Of a stretch of DNA of 64,000 bases, positions 41,877 to 54,280 are shown in pieces. The DNA comes from Asterella californica (lineage: Eukaryota > Streptophyta > Marchantiopsida > Marchantiales > Aytoniaceae), in the NCBI GenBank assembly GCA_036924285.1, contig JAYKYS010000002.1, forward strand, positions 9,672,001 to 9,736,000. Reading direction: 5' to 3'. The notes under the pieces were generated by a model. That model had not been told where the DNA came from and ran no database searches. It saw nothing but the letters and a program-made list of their open reading frames with translations. The position numbers were made by a program, and so were the translations under genes. Positions within the stretch are counted from its first letter, which is position 1; every line of letters starts with the position of its first letter.

Positions 41877-42950
41877 CTTTCAGCTTAGTTCGAAGGACCT
41901 GTTTTGACGCAGTCGCCGATTAAATTGGGTAGTTGGCACTTAAGCCTGTCGCTGCTAGGTTGGAAGCTGCAAAGAAAGAGGAGCTGACATGAAATCTGCA
42001 TCAGGCCGGTACTTTTGTAAAGATTTCCTTGGTTGAGATGTACCTGGGCACTTATCTGGCAACCTTTTCTGGTCCTGATTTAGTCTATCGATTTAAAGCG
42101 TACAAGAAGCGAATTGCCTGTAACAGTTGTGGTGATTTGGCATACAAGAAGCTGAGGATTAGGGGAAGGTCGAAGCCGTATGAATGAGGTAGGTATCAGG
42201 TATAGACTATAGGAAGACGTTTAGGTAAATAATGGTTCATTCAGGTAAAACATAAGACATGTGATTCTCATAGTATGGAGTCCTGCTGATGTATTTTAAG
42301 GTATGTATATGGCTAATTTTATGAAGGGGACATGAAGCAAACATGCAGGGTCATGTAGGTTGATTTAGACTTTGTGACGGGCGCATCATCAAGAAGCTTT
42401 GGTCAGCTCGTGATATTGAGGTCATACGTTCGGTTGAACTTTGAAGATTTGTGCTGTTGACCTAGACAGTGAACTGAGTCGTTAGGAGTTCTGGAGATGA
42501 CCTAGTGACGGTGTTCTGCTTGAATACCTAGTAAGTGGCCGAGTCTCAGTTGAGGAGGTGGTTGTTGTGTCGGCCAGATCTGTTTCTCCATTAACTCTCG
42601 CCATTTTGTGGCGCTCTCATGCTGGACGTGTAAGACAATACTCGGTTTAAAGATTTATTATAGTTACATGCCAGAGATATGTCCGCACAAGGATTTATTC
42701 GGCCTCTTGGAATGTCTGCAAAGGACTGGACACTGGATATTCCAGATTTCTACGTGTTTGTTTTCTTGTGTCGTTGTGTGTTTTACGGTTGTGTAGACAG
42801 CGATTGAAACCAAAACTTGTCCCTGCGCAAGAGTCGTTGGTATGTCGATGGGGAGTGCTGGGTCTTGTGTGGCACAATTGGAAAAGGGAGATAGCAAAAA
42901 AGACAGGTGGGAAAAACCCCACCGTGCGAACAAGGAGAGCAAGAAAGAAC
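41877..42950 (+). other. ISU 3' flank and intergenic region
   Basis: The beginning is presumably the 3' untranslated region. No second gene is supported; frames at 42608-42998 on both strands have no motif. I cannot place the polyadenylation site. Confidence 0.4.
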
Positions 42951-42955
42951 CCGAT

Positions 42956-43022
42956 GGTGGCTAGACATAACTAGCCACCTGTCTAGCCACCTGCACAACT
43001 AGTTATGTCTAGCCACCTGCAC
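42956..43022. repeat. Cluster of palindromes and CTAGCCACCTG direct repeats
   Basis: GGTGGCTAG and CTAGCCACC (42956-42979) form one palindrome. CTAGACATAACTAG (42961-42974) and CTAGTTATGTCTAG (42999-43012) form a perfect 14-bp inverted repeat. CTAGCCACCTG recurs three times. Alternative hairpins are possible. Confidence 0.75.
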
Positions 43023-43498
43023 AACCTCCACAAGTAAGGAGGTGATGGTCACTGATGGACTACTTTTTGACCTCACTGATGGACTATTTTTTGTAACGGA
43101 CGATGGAAACGTTTCGGACTTGCTCTGAAGTCTTCGCTAACGATTTCTGTAGATGTTATATTTGATTCGTTTCGATTTTCCTCTGAAGTCTTAGCTAACC
43201 TCTTTTGTAATGTTATATTGATTTCCGTTGCACATAAGCTACATATATTTTTAAAGGTACTGTTGCACATAAGTTACATACTTTTTTGAAGGTAGAGTAG
43301 TCTTCTTAGAGTTCTCTATATGTATATATGCGCAGAGTTTTCTATATGTATATGCGAACTCAACAGGTCAATAGAGAACTAATAGAGTTCTTTGCAAGAG
43401 AACGAATTCAACAGGTCAATAAAAAGATGATAGACATCCAAAGATCTCAATTGATATATCATTTCAAAAGTATTGTTAGGAGTTCTGTATATGTATAT

Positions 43499-43587
43499 AT
43501 GTTAATAAACTCAAACAGGTTTTAATTTATACATGTTAATAAACTCTAACAGGTTTTAATTTATACATGTTAATAAACTCAACAGGT
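43499..43587. repeat. 34-bp tandem repeat, 2.6 copies
   Basis: Units start at 43499, 43533 and 43567 (partial). The first 20 bases of a unit are ATGTTAATAAACTCAAACAG, followed by GTTTTAATTTATAC. One mismatch separates units 1 and 2. Confidence 0.85.
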
Positions 43588-43752
43588 ATGAAAGAGGAAG
43601 ATATCCGAAGATCTCGATCGCAAGAGAGAAAATTTTTATAAAAATATTTTTATTTAAATAATTTTGGATTTTTCGTTAGTTGTTAAAGAAATTATTTGTC
43701 TTTGAAGTAAGTGGCGTCTGACGGTCATAGGAGTCCATCATTGAATGTGCAA

Positions 43753-43780
43753 TAATATATATATATATATAATATATATG
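43753..43780. repeat. AT microsatellite
   Basis: This is a run of alternating TA/AT (ATATATATATATATAT and an AATATATATG tail). It lies in an AT-rich gene-free stretch (43590-44480). Confidence 0.8.
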
Positions 43781-44485
43781 TCATTCACTCATAATTGAAA
43801 AAGAAATCTACTTATCGTCAAAAAAAATCCATGGAAGAAGAGCGAAAAAGATCTTTAAAACTTTTTTCACATGAAGATTCATTTTTCTCGTGAGAGAAAG
43901 TATGATGTCATGATTCGTAATGATTTTCTTTCTATGTGAATGATGTCATGATTCGTAATATTTTCTTTCTATGGGTAAATCGAAAAAGATGTCTTCTTGT
44001 AACAAAGACATTCTGTTCTTTTCTCTCCGGTAACCGAGTTACATTTCGAGATATCCATGATCAGAGATTGAGAGATCTAATCGAAGATGCATCGCTATAA
44101 TGTAAGCTGAAAGTACTATGTGTAGTCAAAGAGAGGAGGGCTTAGCAAAATCAAACATTCGCACCGCACTTGCGCAAGAACAAAGACGAGACGCGAATAG
44201 AAATTATGGTTGAGTGGTCTCTGGAGCGAAGGCATCTCATTTCTTACAATGACATCAAAAGAAGATAAGAGAGATTGAATTAGAGTAGGTACATCATCTC
44301 TACACCCACGTAACGATATCTATAAGAGGAAGGACTCCATCCCCTGTATGCACAACAAACTCTTGCAATAGTGGAACATGGTGTACTTGGAAATGTAGTG
44401 TCAAAGATTATGCGACTAGAGCCCAACTGCCCAAGAAAGCCAAAGGATAGAGATCCTGGAGGCTAGGAGGTCTACTCCACCATGC

Positions 44486-45910
44486 CTATGAGGCCAAGTA
44501 ACCTTCTCCCTTGTCAACCCTCCCTCTGGACAAAGAAAAATGCTTGGTCCTAGAATATCTACAAAAGTCATCAACAAAGATCAAACCACTCCAAACTGTC
44601 GAGGAAAGTAAGAGTAGGTGGCACACATCTTTGCATAAATGATGGTCTCCTCGCAAAACAAGAAGATAAAATGGAGAATGCGGTCTGAGTCGAGCTAAGA
44701 GAGGAGCCAAACGACCCTTCTCCGATAGATGCTCATCTAAGGAGGATAACTCGTGTGAATCAAAAGGGCTTCTCAAGACTCTAATGTTGTCATGAGGAGT
44801 GAGAAAGTCTTCCGAGGTGATGAAAGAAGAATCCAAACCAGAAGGAGACCAAGCTCGACACTTGGTCACCTTAATCGACAAACCAATGGCAAAAGCTCCG
44901 CTCGAAGATCCTCAAAACTTGTCCTACCAAAGAAATGGATCTCACAATATGAGTATCGTCGTGTAAAGAAAAAACAAGACATCTTGGATGGAGAACCGCC
45001 ACCTTTTGCAAGGTTTAAAAATGAGTCATGGCGAACAATGGACTTCCTAGAGGATCGCCTTGTCTAGTACTTGTCTCGGATCATACTACCTTCACCTCTT
45101 GCACTAAAGAACAGTGTAAATATATAGAGAGATAGCAACACCATAAAATGTCTCAACAAAATATATGAGTTGAGAAAGTGGAGGACTCGCATCAACAACT
45201 TCGAGAAGATGACGTCTCTCGAAATGCTGTTGAAAGCATTCTCCACATCTACATGTAGAATCAGCCAACCGGGCTGAAGCTTCATGGACATACAAAGCGT
45301 GTGCATCATGATCTCGATATCATCTCTGACACCCACCTCGTACTGATAAGACTGCAGATGTTGTTGCAAATGTATCTATATGTTGAAGCACGATTGACAA
45401 GATTGAGAAAGACCTCTCTCACTGCTAGAGGATGCATGCTTCCGTCGTCCTTGCACATCGCGAGCAACCTACTAGTCACCAAAACCTGAACTATGCGTGG
45501 ATGCACCATACCACGAGCCAAAGCCGAGCACACTGTGAAAAATTAAGAATCCCGGACCTTTTCGTAAGCACATGATTGGTCATACAATAGCTGTTCATAA
45601 TGGACAAGAACACATACTCGTAGTATCTCCTAGATCTAAGCACTACCACAAGTACTCATAACCCATACTCGAAGGACCACCAGCTGCTAGACTAAGGGCA
45701 GTCATGAAAGCACGAAAAAAGGAGTCTCTATCTAGAACAAAATACTTTGACGGCTGAAAAGATAAAATCTCAAGAGAAGATGACAAAAGATGTTGAGGGT
45801 GTAATCGGCTAAACTCGAGAACAATATCATTTGTAGGAGGAACCGCCACCAATGGACATAAAGCTCGAGCAACACAATTGAGCTCCTCAACTCGACCAAG
45901 TAGCAAACAA
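44486..45910 (-). pseudogene. Non-LTR-like reverse transcriptase fossil
   Basis: The minus strand, right to left, shows FVLDRDSFFRAFMTALSLAAGGPSSMGYEY (45643-45906), then LQPGWLILHVDVENAFNSISRDVIF (palm motif A, 45064-45369). It then shows, in the next frame, TRQGDPLGSPLFAM (motif B, about 45010-45060) and FSLHDDTHIV (motif C, about 44940-44970). CRAWSPSGLDSSFITSEDFLTPHDNIRVLRSPF follows (44486-44881). The order A-B-C is complete. The frame is interrupted by stops and frameshifts, and no LTR or integrase is next to it. The RT belongs to a lineage with xADD/HDD rather than YADD; I cannot place it in a named clade. Confidence 0.75.
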
Positions 45911-46059
45911 CGTCTGAATCGTCTCTTCTCCTAGACCTCCTCCGAACTAGACATGTCGTGTTGACCTCTACTTTGCAGGTTCTTACATGATGAGTGCACT
46001 ACTGGATTGGTGTTAGTGGAACGAGGTGGTACGTAACTTCATTTGCATATTCAAGGCGT

Positions 46060-47335
46060 AATACGTCTGCAGGCTACTAGTCCTATGGCAGCTAAGAAGC
46101 ATGTCACGATAGTTTTGGGTTAGAAAGGTACAGCTAGACCGTTAAGAGTAGAAGTTTGCATCAAGAACTTGAATAACAAAGGTTTACATATGTTCGTGGG
46201 AATGCTTGGATATCGCATGAAGGATAAGTCTGAAAAGTATAAAAAATGACATGCTTCGAGATGACGAGGAGTTGTTTACTATGTTTGGAGTTGTCGATAC
46301 CAAGAATAGGATAGAGCTGAATGCTAATAATGTTCTACAGCGTGCTTTATAATACAATAATATAGGAGCCGTCATCCTTTGGCTGCAACGCTGAGAACCT
46401 GCCTACAGTCCATGATAAAATCAAGGAAGTACACTCTCTCTCGTAAGTGGTTAATCAGTTCTGGTATTGAACGTATGTGATCAGATTCACTATGGAAAGT
46501 CTCACATTTCTGAACTCTCCGAGTCACATCTAGTGGAAAATCGGTGTCCTCAATCTCATACCATTCATGTTTTACTCGAGTATATCCTGATTTCTGATGC
46601 ACTAGAACGTTCTCTTGGAGCACACTATCATGATACATCCATTTCAGAAGACCCAGGTATACAAATACTACCTCAAGCCATAGTTCATTTTCTCATTAAT
46701 TTTGGCTTCTCTTTTACATAAACTTCTGCTCTTCTAGGTCACACACGGAGCTGAAATGAGCAACAAGAACTATGACGTCTGGCATGTATATGAGCAAGAG
46801 GAGCAGCCAAACTTCAAAATTTAATCGCTCTAGTATTCATACTATAGAGGCACATGACATTAAGAGCCTCCTAAGTGAGCACTCGTAACTCGATAGTTAT
46901 TTTGGATTAGTCGATCAGTGTATGAGACAATGAAGAATATCTCCACGTACAAGAAGATGAACAAGCCAGTAATTGTAGTTGAGACCAAATATGATAAAAA
47001 ATTACATACATAAAGAATAAAGTTTCAAGCCAATGATTGTCTTTTCATTCTAGACGTAAATATGACTAAAATGTTCATAGTTGTGCATCTTGATTGCAAT
47101 GATATTACCGTAAAAGTATTTAGAACTTCTCATAAATTTAATTATGTTAACGGCAAGAAAGAGTATTGTAAATCAATATTTCTATTGATTCTAGGATACA
47201 ATGACTGCTCATAAATCACAAGGGGTAAGTCTTGCTGGAAATATTATGTTGGTTATTAAAGATGCATCTAGGCTTGAATTCATTTATGTTATGTTGAGTA
47301 GAGTTACAAATCAATCCTGTTTACGTGAAGTATGA
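46060..47335 (+). pseudogene. Helitron-like helicase (Pif1 type) relic
   Basis: Plus-strand pieces are GLHMFVGMLGYRMKDKSEKY and LFTMFGVVDTKNRIELNANNVLQRAL (46180-46350), then TLRTCLQSMIKSRKYTLSRKW (46390-46450). The C-terminal helicase follows at 47201-47335: MTAHKSQGVSLAG (motif V type) and FIYVMLSRVTNQSCL (motif VI). This arrangement matches the RepHel protein of plant Helitrons, which unwinds DNA during rolling-circle transposition. The Rep HUH motif and helicase Walker motifs are not visible, and many stops and frameshifts occur. Helitron ends (5' TC, 3' CTRR hairpin) were not identified. Confidence 0.68.
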
Positions 47336-47986
47336 AATTTATCGCCTGACGATTTCAAAGTTTCTGGTAACCATTGATTTGTTTTTCTGATGATTTTATT
47401 ATAGAATGACCTATCAGAACACAAGTTATTCTTCTAATGCTCATTGCAGTCCATCCTTGAGCAAGCGGACTACTAATAGACCTTCTAATTCTAGACCTAT
47501 GACTGCACATGTCCCTTGACCCGATTTTTCTTTTCTTCTTAGACTGCAAGTGAAATGTTCTACTGTTGATTTTGTTCGTATGTTGATGATTGAGAATCCA
47601 AAGAACATTGAGCTTCCTTCCAAGTCGGCTACTGCTCGTCAAATAAGCTATGCCCAAAGTTTAGACTTGGAATCATCTGATTATGAAGAGCTAGACCTGT
47701 TACAAATTTCAAAGTTGATGATGGCAAGATGGGTTCTCAGTTTAATACTTTACACAATAATGAACCCGCCTCTGATGAGTTGTTATTCCTTATGCTAGTT
47801 ATTATGTTTGTTCATTTATTTAACTTAAAGTTTTAATATCATGAGATAACCTTCTACTCTGATTTATGTTACAAGATTGCAAAAGGAAGTTCTTCGTTTC
47901 AAGGAAAGTGAAATTTGATGCATCTGTTCTTACAAAAATGCTGTTCTCAAACACTATGTCCTTGGATCCACACTCTAGACCAGAGC
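47336..47986 (+). other. Downstream flank of the Helitron relic; unknown small frame
   Basis: An 82-codon frame at 47550-47798 has no recognised motif. It might be a decayed 3' part of the Helitron or chance. Nothing else is supported. Confidence 0.3.
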
Positions 47987-48475
47987 CTTTGTCCTTGGAT
48001 ATCTAGTAATGAATGCATATATCCATGTAGCAAGCATAACATTCCACATGCTTATATGATCTTTAGCAATGTCAGCACACTTTGCACCGGAGACTTTGTC
48101 CTTGGATATCTATTATTGAATGCATATATCCATATAGCAAGCGTAACATGACACATGCTTATCTTTACCAATGTCAGCACACTCTGCACTAGAGACTTTG
48201 TCCTTATATACCTAGTACTGAATGTCTATAACCATGTAGCAAGCATAGCATCCCATATAGTTATATGGTCTTTAGCAATGCCAAAACACTTTGCACTAGA
48301 GACTTTGTCTTTGGATATCTAGTACTAAATGTCTATATTCATGTAGCAACCGTAGCATCGCAAATGCTTATATTGTCTTTAACAATGCTAACACACTCTG
48401 CACTTTAGATTTTGTCCTTGGATACTGGATGCTAATAACAATGTAACAAGTGTAACATCCCACATGACCTTTACT
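47987..48475. repeat. Minisatellite, about 107-bp unit, 4.6 copies
   Basis: Units beginning CTTTGTCCTTGGATATCTAG start at 47987, 48094, 48196, 48303 and 48410 (spacing 107, 102, 107, 107). Each contains CATGTAGCAAGCATAACAT-like and TTTAGCAATGTCAGCACACT-like segments and ends near CTGCACTAGAGA. Units differ from each other at roughly a tenth of positions, judged by eye. Confidence 0.9.
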
Positions 48476-48479
48476 CAAG

Positions 48480-48736
48480 GGTTCACTAACAATTTTGTTA
48501 TAAACACGTGCAAGTGAAAATAAGATATCTTAAATTATTTTCAATAAAATTTTAAAAAGTGATAAAGCTAAAATAGACTATTTTCTTTTTAATACATTTT
48601 AAAGTTAAAATAAAATATTTTATATTTATATTTTTTTAAGTAAAGTATTTTTTTAAAATAATTTGAAAAAGAAATAGGGGTACCTCTTGACTCGTAGGTG
48701 TTATCAGCAAAATATAAAGAGTTGACCCCTCAAGGA
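48480..48736. other. AT-rich insert separating minisatellite copies
   Basis: This stretch of about 255 bases is very AT-rich (TTAAAATAATTT type). It interrupts the minisatellite, whose motif resumes at 48737. No gene. Confidence 0.5.
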
Positions 48737-48840
48737 CCTTTAGCAATGTCAGCATACTCTACACTATAGACTTTGTCCTTGGATACCTAATACTGAACGC
48801 GTTTAGCAATGTCATCACATTAGCAATGTGGGATGCAACA
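48737..48840. repeat. Outlying partial copy of the 107-bp minisatellite
   Basis: GACCTTTAGCAATGTCAGCA, then CTTTGTCCTTGGATACCTAA, then a second TTTAGCAATGTCATCACATT repeat the unit in partly scrambled order, ending near GGGATGCAACATC. Confidence 0.8.
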
Positions 48841-50200
48841 TCACTCACAAGCAATGTTTATAATTGAACTTAAGACCTCTACTTCCCAAGTAGATATTCA
48901 TATATAGATGTTCAATGTAATTCTTTTCCTGAAATGTTCACTTCGGAAACTTGTTCATTTTGATTGTTTCTTTTTAGTTTCTTGTTGATTGTACATTGAG
49001 CTTTTTTACTTTTTAGTTTTCAGTCTTCCTCATTCTTTCTTACGGTGTACAGAGTGAGTTCTTTTTTTACCATGGAGATGGAGTCGGCGCATGTCGAGAT
49101 GAGAGCGAAGACGGTTGATGTGCGCATGTCGACATCTGCTCAATCAGGAATGTAGTCTTCCTCCTTTATTTTTTTCTTTATTCATGTTTCTGTCTTTTTT
49201 TCTGTTTATTTTTTCTGATTGTTCTTTTTTGTTGTTATGCAGAGTGAGCTTCATGCATATATGCACGATGTACGTTATGCTCTCTTAAATGCATGAGAAT
49301 TTTTATGATTTTTGTTATATTATTGGTTTAGTTACTTAGATTTTTCTCTCACGTTATTTTTTATGTTTTCTTTATTGGTTTGGTGAGACCGATATGATTT
49401 AGGTCTATGTTCACAACTATTAGGACTTCTCCTCTTGTTAGCATCCGTGGACCTTCTGCTCAAAGACATGTACTTCGTATTCTTTGTTTATTTTGTGATT
49501 GTTCATTTATGACGGGTTGAGTCTATCATCAATCATGCTCGTGTTTGTATGAGTGCTGGACCGAGACGTCCATCTTTGATTGTTACTCAGTCTCATCGTA
49601 TCACTTCTTTCATAGTTTCTTCATAATTGATTTCTCCTTCCTCGTCAATCATCGCTCCAATTGATAGAGCTGGAGGTTGGATTTGGTTACGTTCCTAGAC
49701 ATATTCTATTTTAGATTTCTTTTCACTTGATTGACGTCCACCTCGTCTCTTTCATTTTATTTTTTTTGCATTGAGAGTAGATGTTAGACGTGTCCTTAGA
49801 TTGTTCTTAAAATTTTGGCTGCATATCTTTTTGATGAGTATGCTTCGTAACTATTTTTTCTATTTTTGAGATGATGTATAAGATACGACCGAGAAGGGAA
49901 GTCAAGTCAACGTGAGGTTTTATCTCGACTCCGTCGATTCATATGTGATGATTGGGAGTATCTACATAGAGATTTCTTGGATAGCTTGTCAGACAGAGAT
50001 GCAAACCATGCAGTTTTCCGAACATGGAGTCTGCTCTTGTAATGTGACCGTCATGAAGACTTCAAGTGTTTTTTGAGCAGACTTTCTTGAGCTCAAATTC
50101 CATCGATCCAAAGATCAAGCTGTTGCAAGTTTTCCAAAATTCGAAAAAGAAATACGTCTGCAGCTGAAGCAATACAATGCAGGATTCACATCGTCACATA
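48841..50200. other. Gene-free stretch, T-rich
   Basis: There is no frame longer than about 60 codons and no motif. GTGTACAGAGTGAGTTC (49045) and TATGCAGAGTGAGCTTC (49239) look like a diverged duplication. Confidence 0.4.
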
Positions 50201-51600
50201 TACAACGAACACATCAAAGTCTATACACTCCATGTACCACTGGTTTTCAGAAGATGAGAATTGTCGCATGACTGAAGATATTTCGGATAAGAAAAAATCC
50301 TCGACCTTGAATCTCTAAGAACGAGCCACTTGCCAATTGTCTCAATAGAATAGAAGGGACCAGCAAGACATTGAAGACAAGTCATCGTGCCAGGAAAAGA
50401 ACAGACCAAGAGAACATAATCCAAAGCTAGAATAAGAAACTATGAAGGGTCTTCAGTATGCATAAGCTTTATTCCTATAGAGGTCAACGTCATGAAATGA
50501 AAGACATCCGTTTAGCTACATCGTGTAAGGAAGAACAGTTTCAAGAACAAGAAAGGAAGGAAAAAACTAGAATCGTGGCAACAAGTAGCTTGTATACGAT
50601 GAAAATCATACAATAGTAAAGACAAAAAGCTATTGTCAGAAGGAGTACTATCTTGGAGATCAAGTATTTTCACAGGAGTAGCAATGGAAATAGGCAAGGA
50701 AGATTGCACTAATGTCTCTTCATAACCGGATAACGGCGATAGCGAAGATAAAGCCAAATCGGTTTACAAAACTTTATCCCTCGAAAAAAAGATAAGGAGG
50801 GAAATGAAACTCATCTATGTATGTTGATCGTGAGCGAACGAGACAAATATAAGAAGAAATATGCCAAAGATCTTCAAAGATCACAACTGCAATCTTCTCT
50901 CTATCAAAAAGAATAGAGAAAGTCGTCTTCCGACGAATTGCAGCAAGCTCAAAAACATACAAGTCAAAAGCAGACCTAGAGCGAAATGCAGGAAAGTTAG
51001 AAGACAAGAAAGATATTCGACGTCCAACCTAATAGCGACTAGTCGTCATGTTCCCTAAGTACTGAAGACTAACACGCGAAGTAAACCTTTGTGCGTACAC
51101 CAGGTGCAAGTAAGAAAGTCCACGCCAAACCCACTTTCAGAAGTGCCAAACATTTGTTCGAAGAGCAAAATTCCTAGGAGCAGCCCATGAGTGAGTAACC
51201 TTGAGGTTGAGCAGGAGAAAGCACGGGCAGTGGCCACAAAAGCAGCAAACACCGCTAAAGGTCACGGCTTCTAACGACTTAGCTCCAAATGGCCGTCATG
51301 AAGTCACTTAGAACAGATAAGAATAAAAAGTGGACACAGCTTGTAAGCTCCAGAAGCCCGTCTTCTAGACACTAACAAACCTTGCTGCGATGTGAAACGA
51401 CCAACGTCCAAAATGACAACCGAAAAAACTTGATAGATCTTTTTACCCAAATCTAAACGTCTCACATGAATTCAGGAAGTCCCTCAAGTATAGCCAAGCA
51501 TCATATTGCGTACTATCTGCATGTATCCTCCAGTGAGCATAAGGAGAAATCCGTACGATATTACCCGCAGGGCCTTCCACGTTAAAACCCATTAAGCACG
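50200..51600 (-). other. Degenerate sequence with short minus-strand frames, unidentified
   Basis: Frames of 60-80 residues occur at 50221-50424, 50512-50757, 50774-51007 and 51055-51252 on the minus strand. Composition differs from the AT-rich flanks (more GC), suggesting an old insertion. No domain is recognised and no repeat ends were found. Confidence 0.3.
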
Positions 51601-54205
51601 TTTATTTTGCAGGTTAATCAATGAAAAATCTCCAAAGGAAATCAACCGGTTCTTATATTGAATCTTCTATAATTGAAAAAAGCTTCATGTTTATCCACAT
51701 ACATTGCAGTGAACAATATCGAACTGCAAAGTCGAGAACCAAAAGACTCTTGCCCGAAGCATGCTTGCTCTTGCAGGAGGAGGGAATGATTCTCAACTTC
51801 TCTTTACACCCACATTTGTGGTTTAAGGTTGACTCCCCTGATCTTCTCTTTTTCTGTGTTTGGCGCGAATCCAGTCCAAGACTTTGTGGCTTGCGATTGT
51901 TACACTCTTTAAGAAAACGTTTATAGAGAGCCTTAGAAGCCTAAAGTTGTGGTCTTCCGAGATACTAGTAACCAAACATTTCTAAGCTGTTTTGAATTCT
52001 CCAATATAGCATCAGCAGACAACGTAGAGTCTAAGTTTGTTTGGTATAAAAACTGAACAAACAATTTGTGTAGAATCCAGTCAAGGGAGAACTCTTTGTA
52101 TTTTGCTGATATCACGTTCGGTCAAGAGTTATTTTTCTTACTATTTTTTTATAATAAAAAAGAATTCTCAAATAAATTTATTTTTTATATAAATCATCTT
52201 AATTTTACTTTTAAAAATTATAAAATTATAAAATATGTAGTTTCATCATTTTTTCCTATTTAACTAAAATAATAAAAAAGAATACTAATTTTACTTACAC
52301 TTGTTTATGACAAAATCCTTTAATGTACACCTCGACAGAATCCATCTATTAGAGTTGTGAAGAATACATCTCGAAAGGTGGATACTGTACAACTTTGATT
52401 AAGTCTTTTCCTTACTAGCTAGAATTCGTGGCACCTCCAAGGTTCGATTATGCTTCTACTGTAGCAAGAAAGTGACTCAAAGGATAATTTCCTGCCCATG
52501 ATCCATTGTTTACTTAGTGTATCTTTGATCATTCGCTAGTAATAAAAACCCAGTTCACTATAAACTTGAGAATTCACATTGTAAACAACTCATACAGAAT
52601 TGAAAGAAGTGAAATTGCTAAGCTTACATGTTTGCTGGCATGAAATTGTGCTGAGCAATTTGAAGAGTTACGCATGAGTGAAAGGAATGCATTTCATAGT
52701 AATACGATGCACTACAAGTTGAAACATTACTATGAAGTATGAGCTTTCCACATCATTCATTTCACGAAGGCAAAAACACATGATCGTCTAAGTTAGAGTA
52801 AGTAATACGTATTCAGAAAGTGAGCACACGTGCATATATATTCACTTCTTCAAAAGTTTAGAAGAGAGAATAAGCAAAAGGGTTTTACTTAATCTTTTTA
52901 AATTATTATTTAATCCTTCCGTTCGAAAAGAATATGTAATAAATTGATTATTTGATTATTTGAGCTAAGCAACCTGTTGCACTTATATCCTCCAAGGCAC
53001 GTCTGGACTCTCTGCAATTATGGGTTAAGTCATACTCCTTCCGCACGTGTTGATCCAGTTAACATATATCAATTAGAAAATTTTTATTATTTTTATCTAT
53101 TTAAAATATAATTATTATCTAACATTAAGAGAACAAAAGTTCCCAAGAAGTTCAACGAGCATGCATATTATTCACCAAAAGTGCTAAATGAATCTACGTG
53201 ATATTTTCAGATGTAACCGATATCTGTAGCCTAAGGTAAAACATGCGTCTCCGATGAGCTATTCTGCTGACACAACATGCAATATTAGCAAGTGTGTATA
53301 TTCAGGCATTATTCAGAAATTAAAGTGTATCAAAATTGCATTTTCTCGTTCGTTCTGTATGAATATTTTTATGGTAATTTCAGGACTGCTCTATATACTA
53401 CATTTACAAAAAAAAATTGTTTCTTTTTTTACCAACTGTAAAGAGTAGAGAAAGCTGATATAAATAACGGAGACAGATTTTTATTTCTTTTTTGTCCAAC
53501 TATAACGACTGGAGAAGGTAAACACAAATATCGAAGAAGAAAGGATTTTCGACCTCTTTCGGCCAAGTGTACCTAGAAACGAGAAAAAGATGATGAAATG
53601 TAAGAGGAGAATCTAATGCTTAAACTAAGAACTTAAATTTAGATATATACATACGCCTGCTTAAATCAGAGTGATACTCTCTCTAATATCTCTTCCGCAG
53701 CACCATAATCACTACTGTAGCGGCTACGGAGGTGGTGATGAATTGTTACAAAATGCCATCAAAACGTAAAAATGAAAAGAACTAAACTGGAAATGGAATT
53801 GCAAGGATATGCGTTAATGATTTATCCGGATTTTTTTTTCTTTTTTTCTTTTCCAAGTTTCACAGTGGCTCTTTCTCTGTACTCCTCCCTTCTTAACCAT
53901 CTCTTAATATTACGTATAGCACTGGGAAAATTTCCGTCAGAGATCGTATTGTCACAGGCAGGCAAGGTGAAATCACGAGCACATACGAAAATTTCTCCTA
54001 TGTGTTTTACTCAAGCTAATGCACTGCATGGCGTGTACTTACAGGCAGCGTAAACCATGCACTCGGGAAGTGGCTTACATGCATAAGTCACCGTCGAGCA
54101 ATATGCTTACGCTCGTAAGTCCAGTACGAGCAACGCATTACCCTATACAAAATACACTACACAACAAAAGTAATTCTCCTCTTCTTTTTCTTTTTTCACA
54201 ATCAA
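51601..54205. other. AT-rich intergenic region
   Basis: No gene is supported. Frames at 51621-51926 and 53772-54053 have no motif or similarity I can identify. Several A/T-only runs occur (52140-52260 and 53060-53120). Confidence 0.4.
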
Positions 54206-54280
54206 ACTATAGTCATCCACAGCAACCATGGAAACTGCCCATAGCAGTTTCCATGGTTGGTTGCTATGGGTGACTATAGT
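54206..54280. repeat. Near-perfect 75-bp hairpin (foldback)
   Basis: The left arm ACTATAGTCATCCACAGCAA followed by CCATGGAAACTGC (54206-54238) pairs with the right arm GCAGTTTCCATGG...TTGCTATGGGTGACTATAGT (54244-54280). There is a 4-base bulge, two mismatches and a 5-base loop (CCATA). It resembles a miRNA-precursor-sized stem or a tiny foldback element. Confidence 0.85.
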
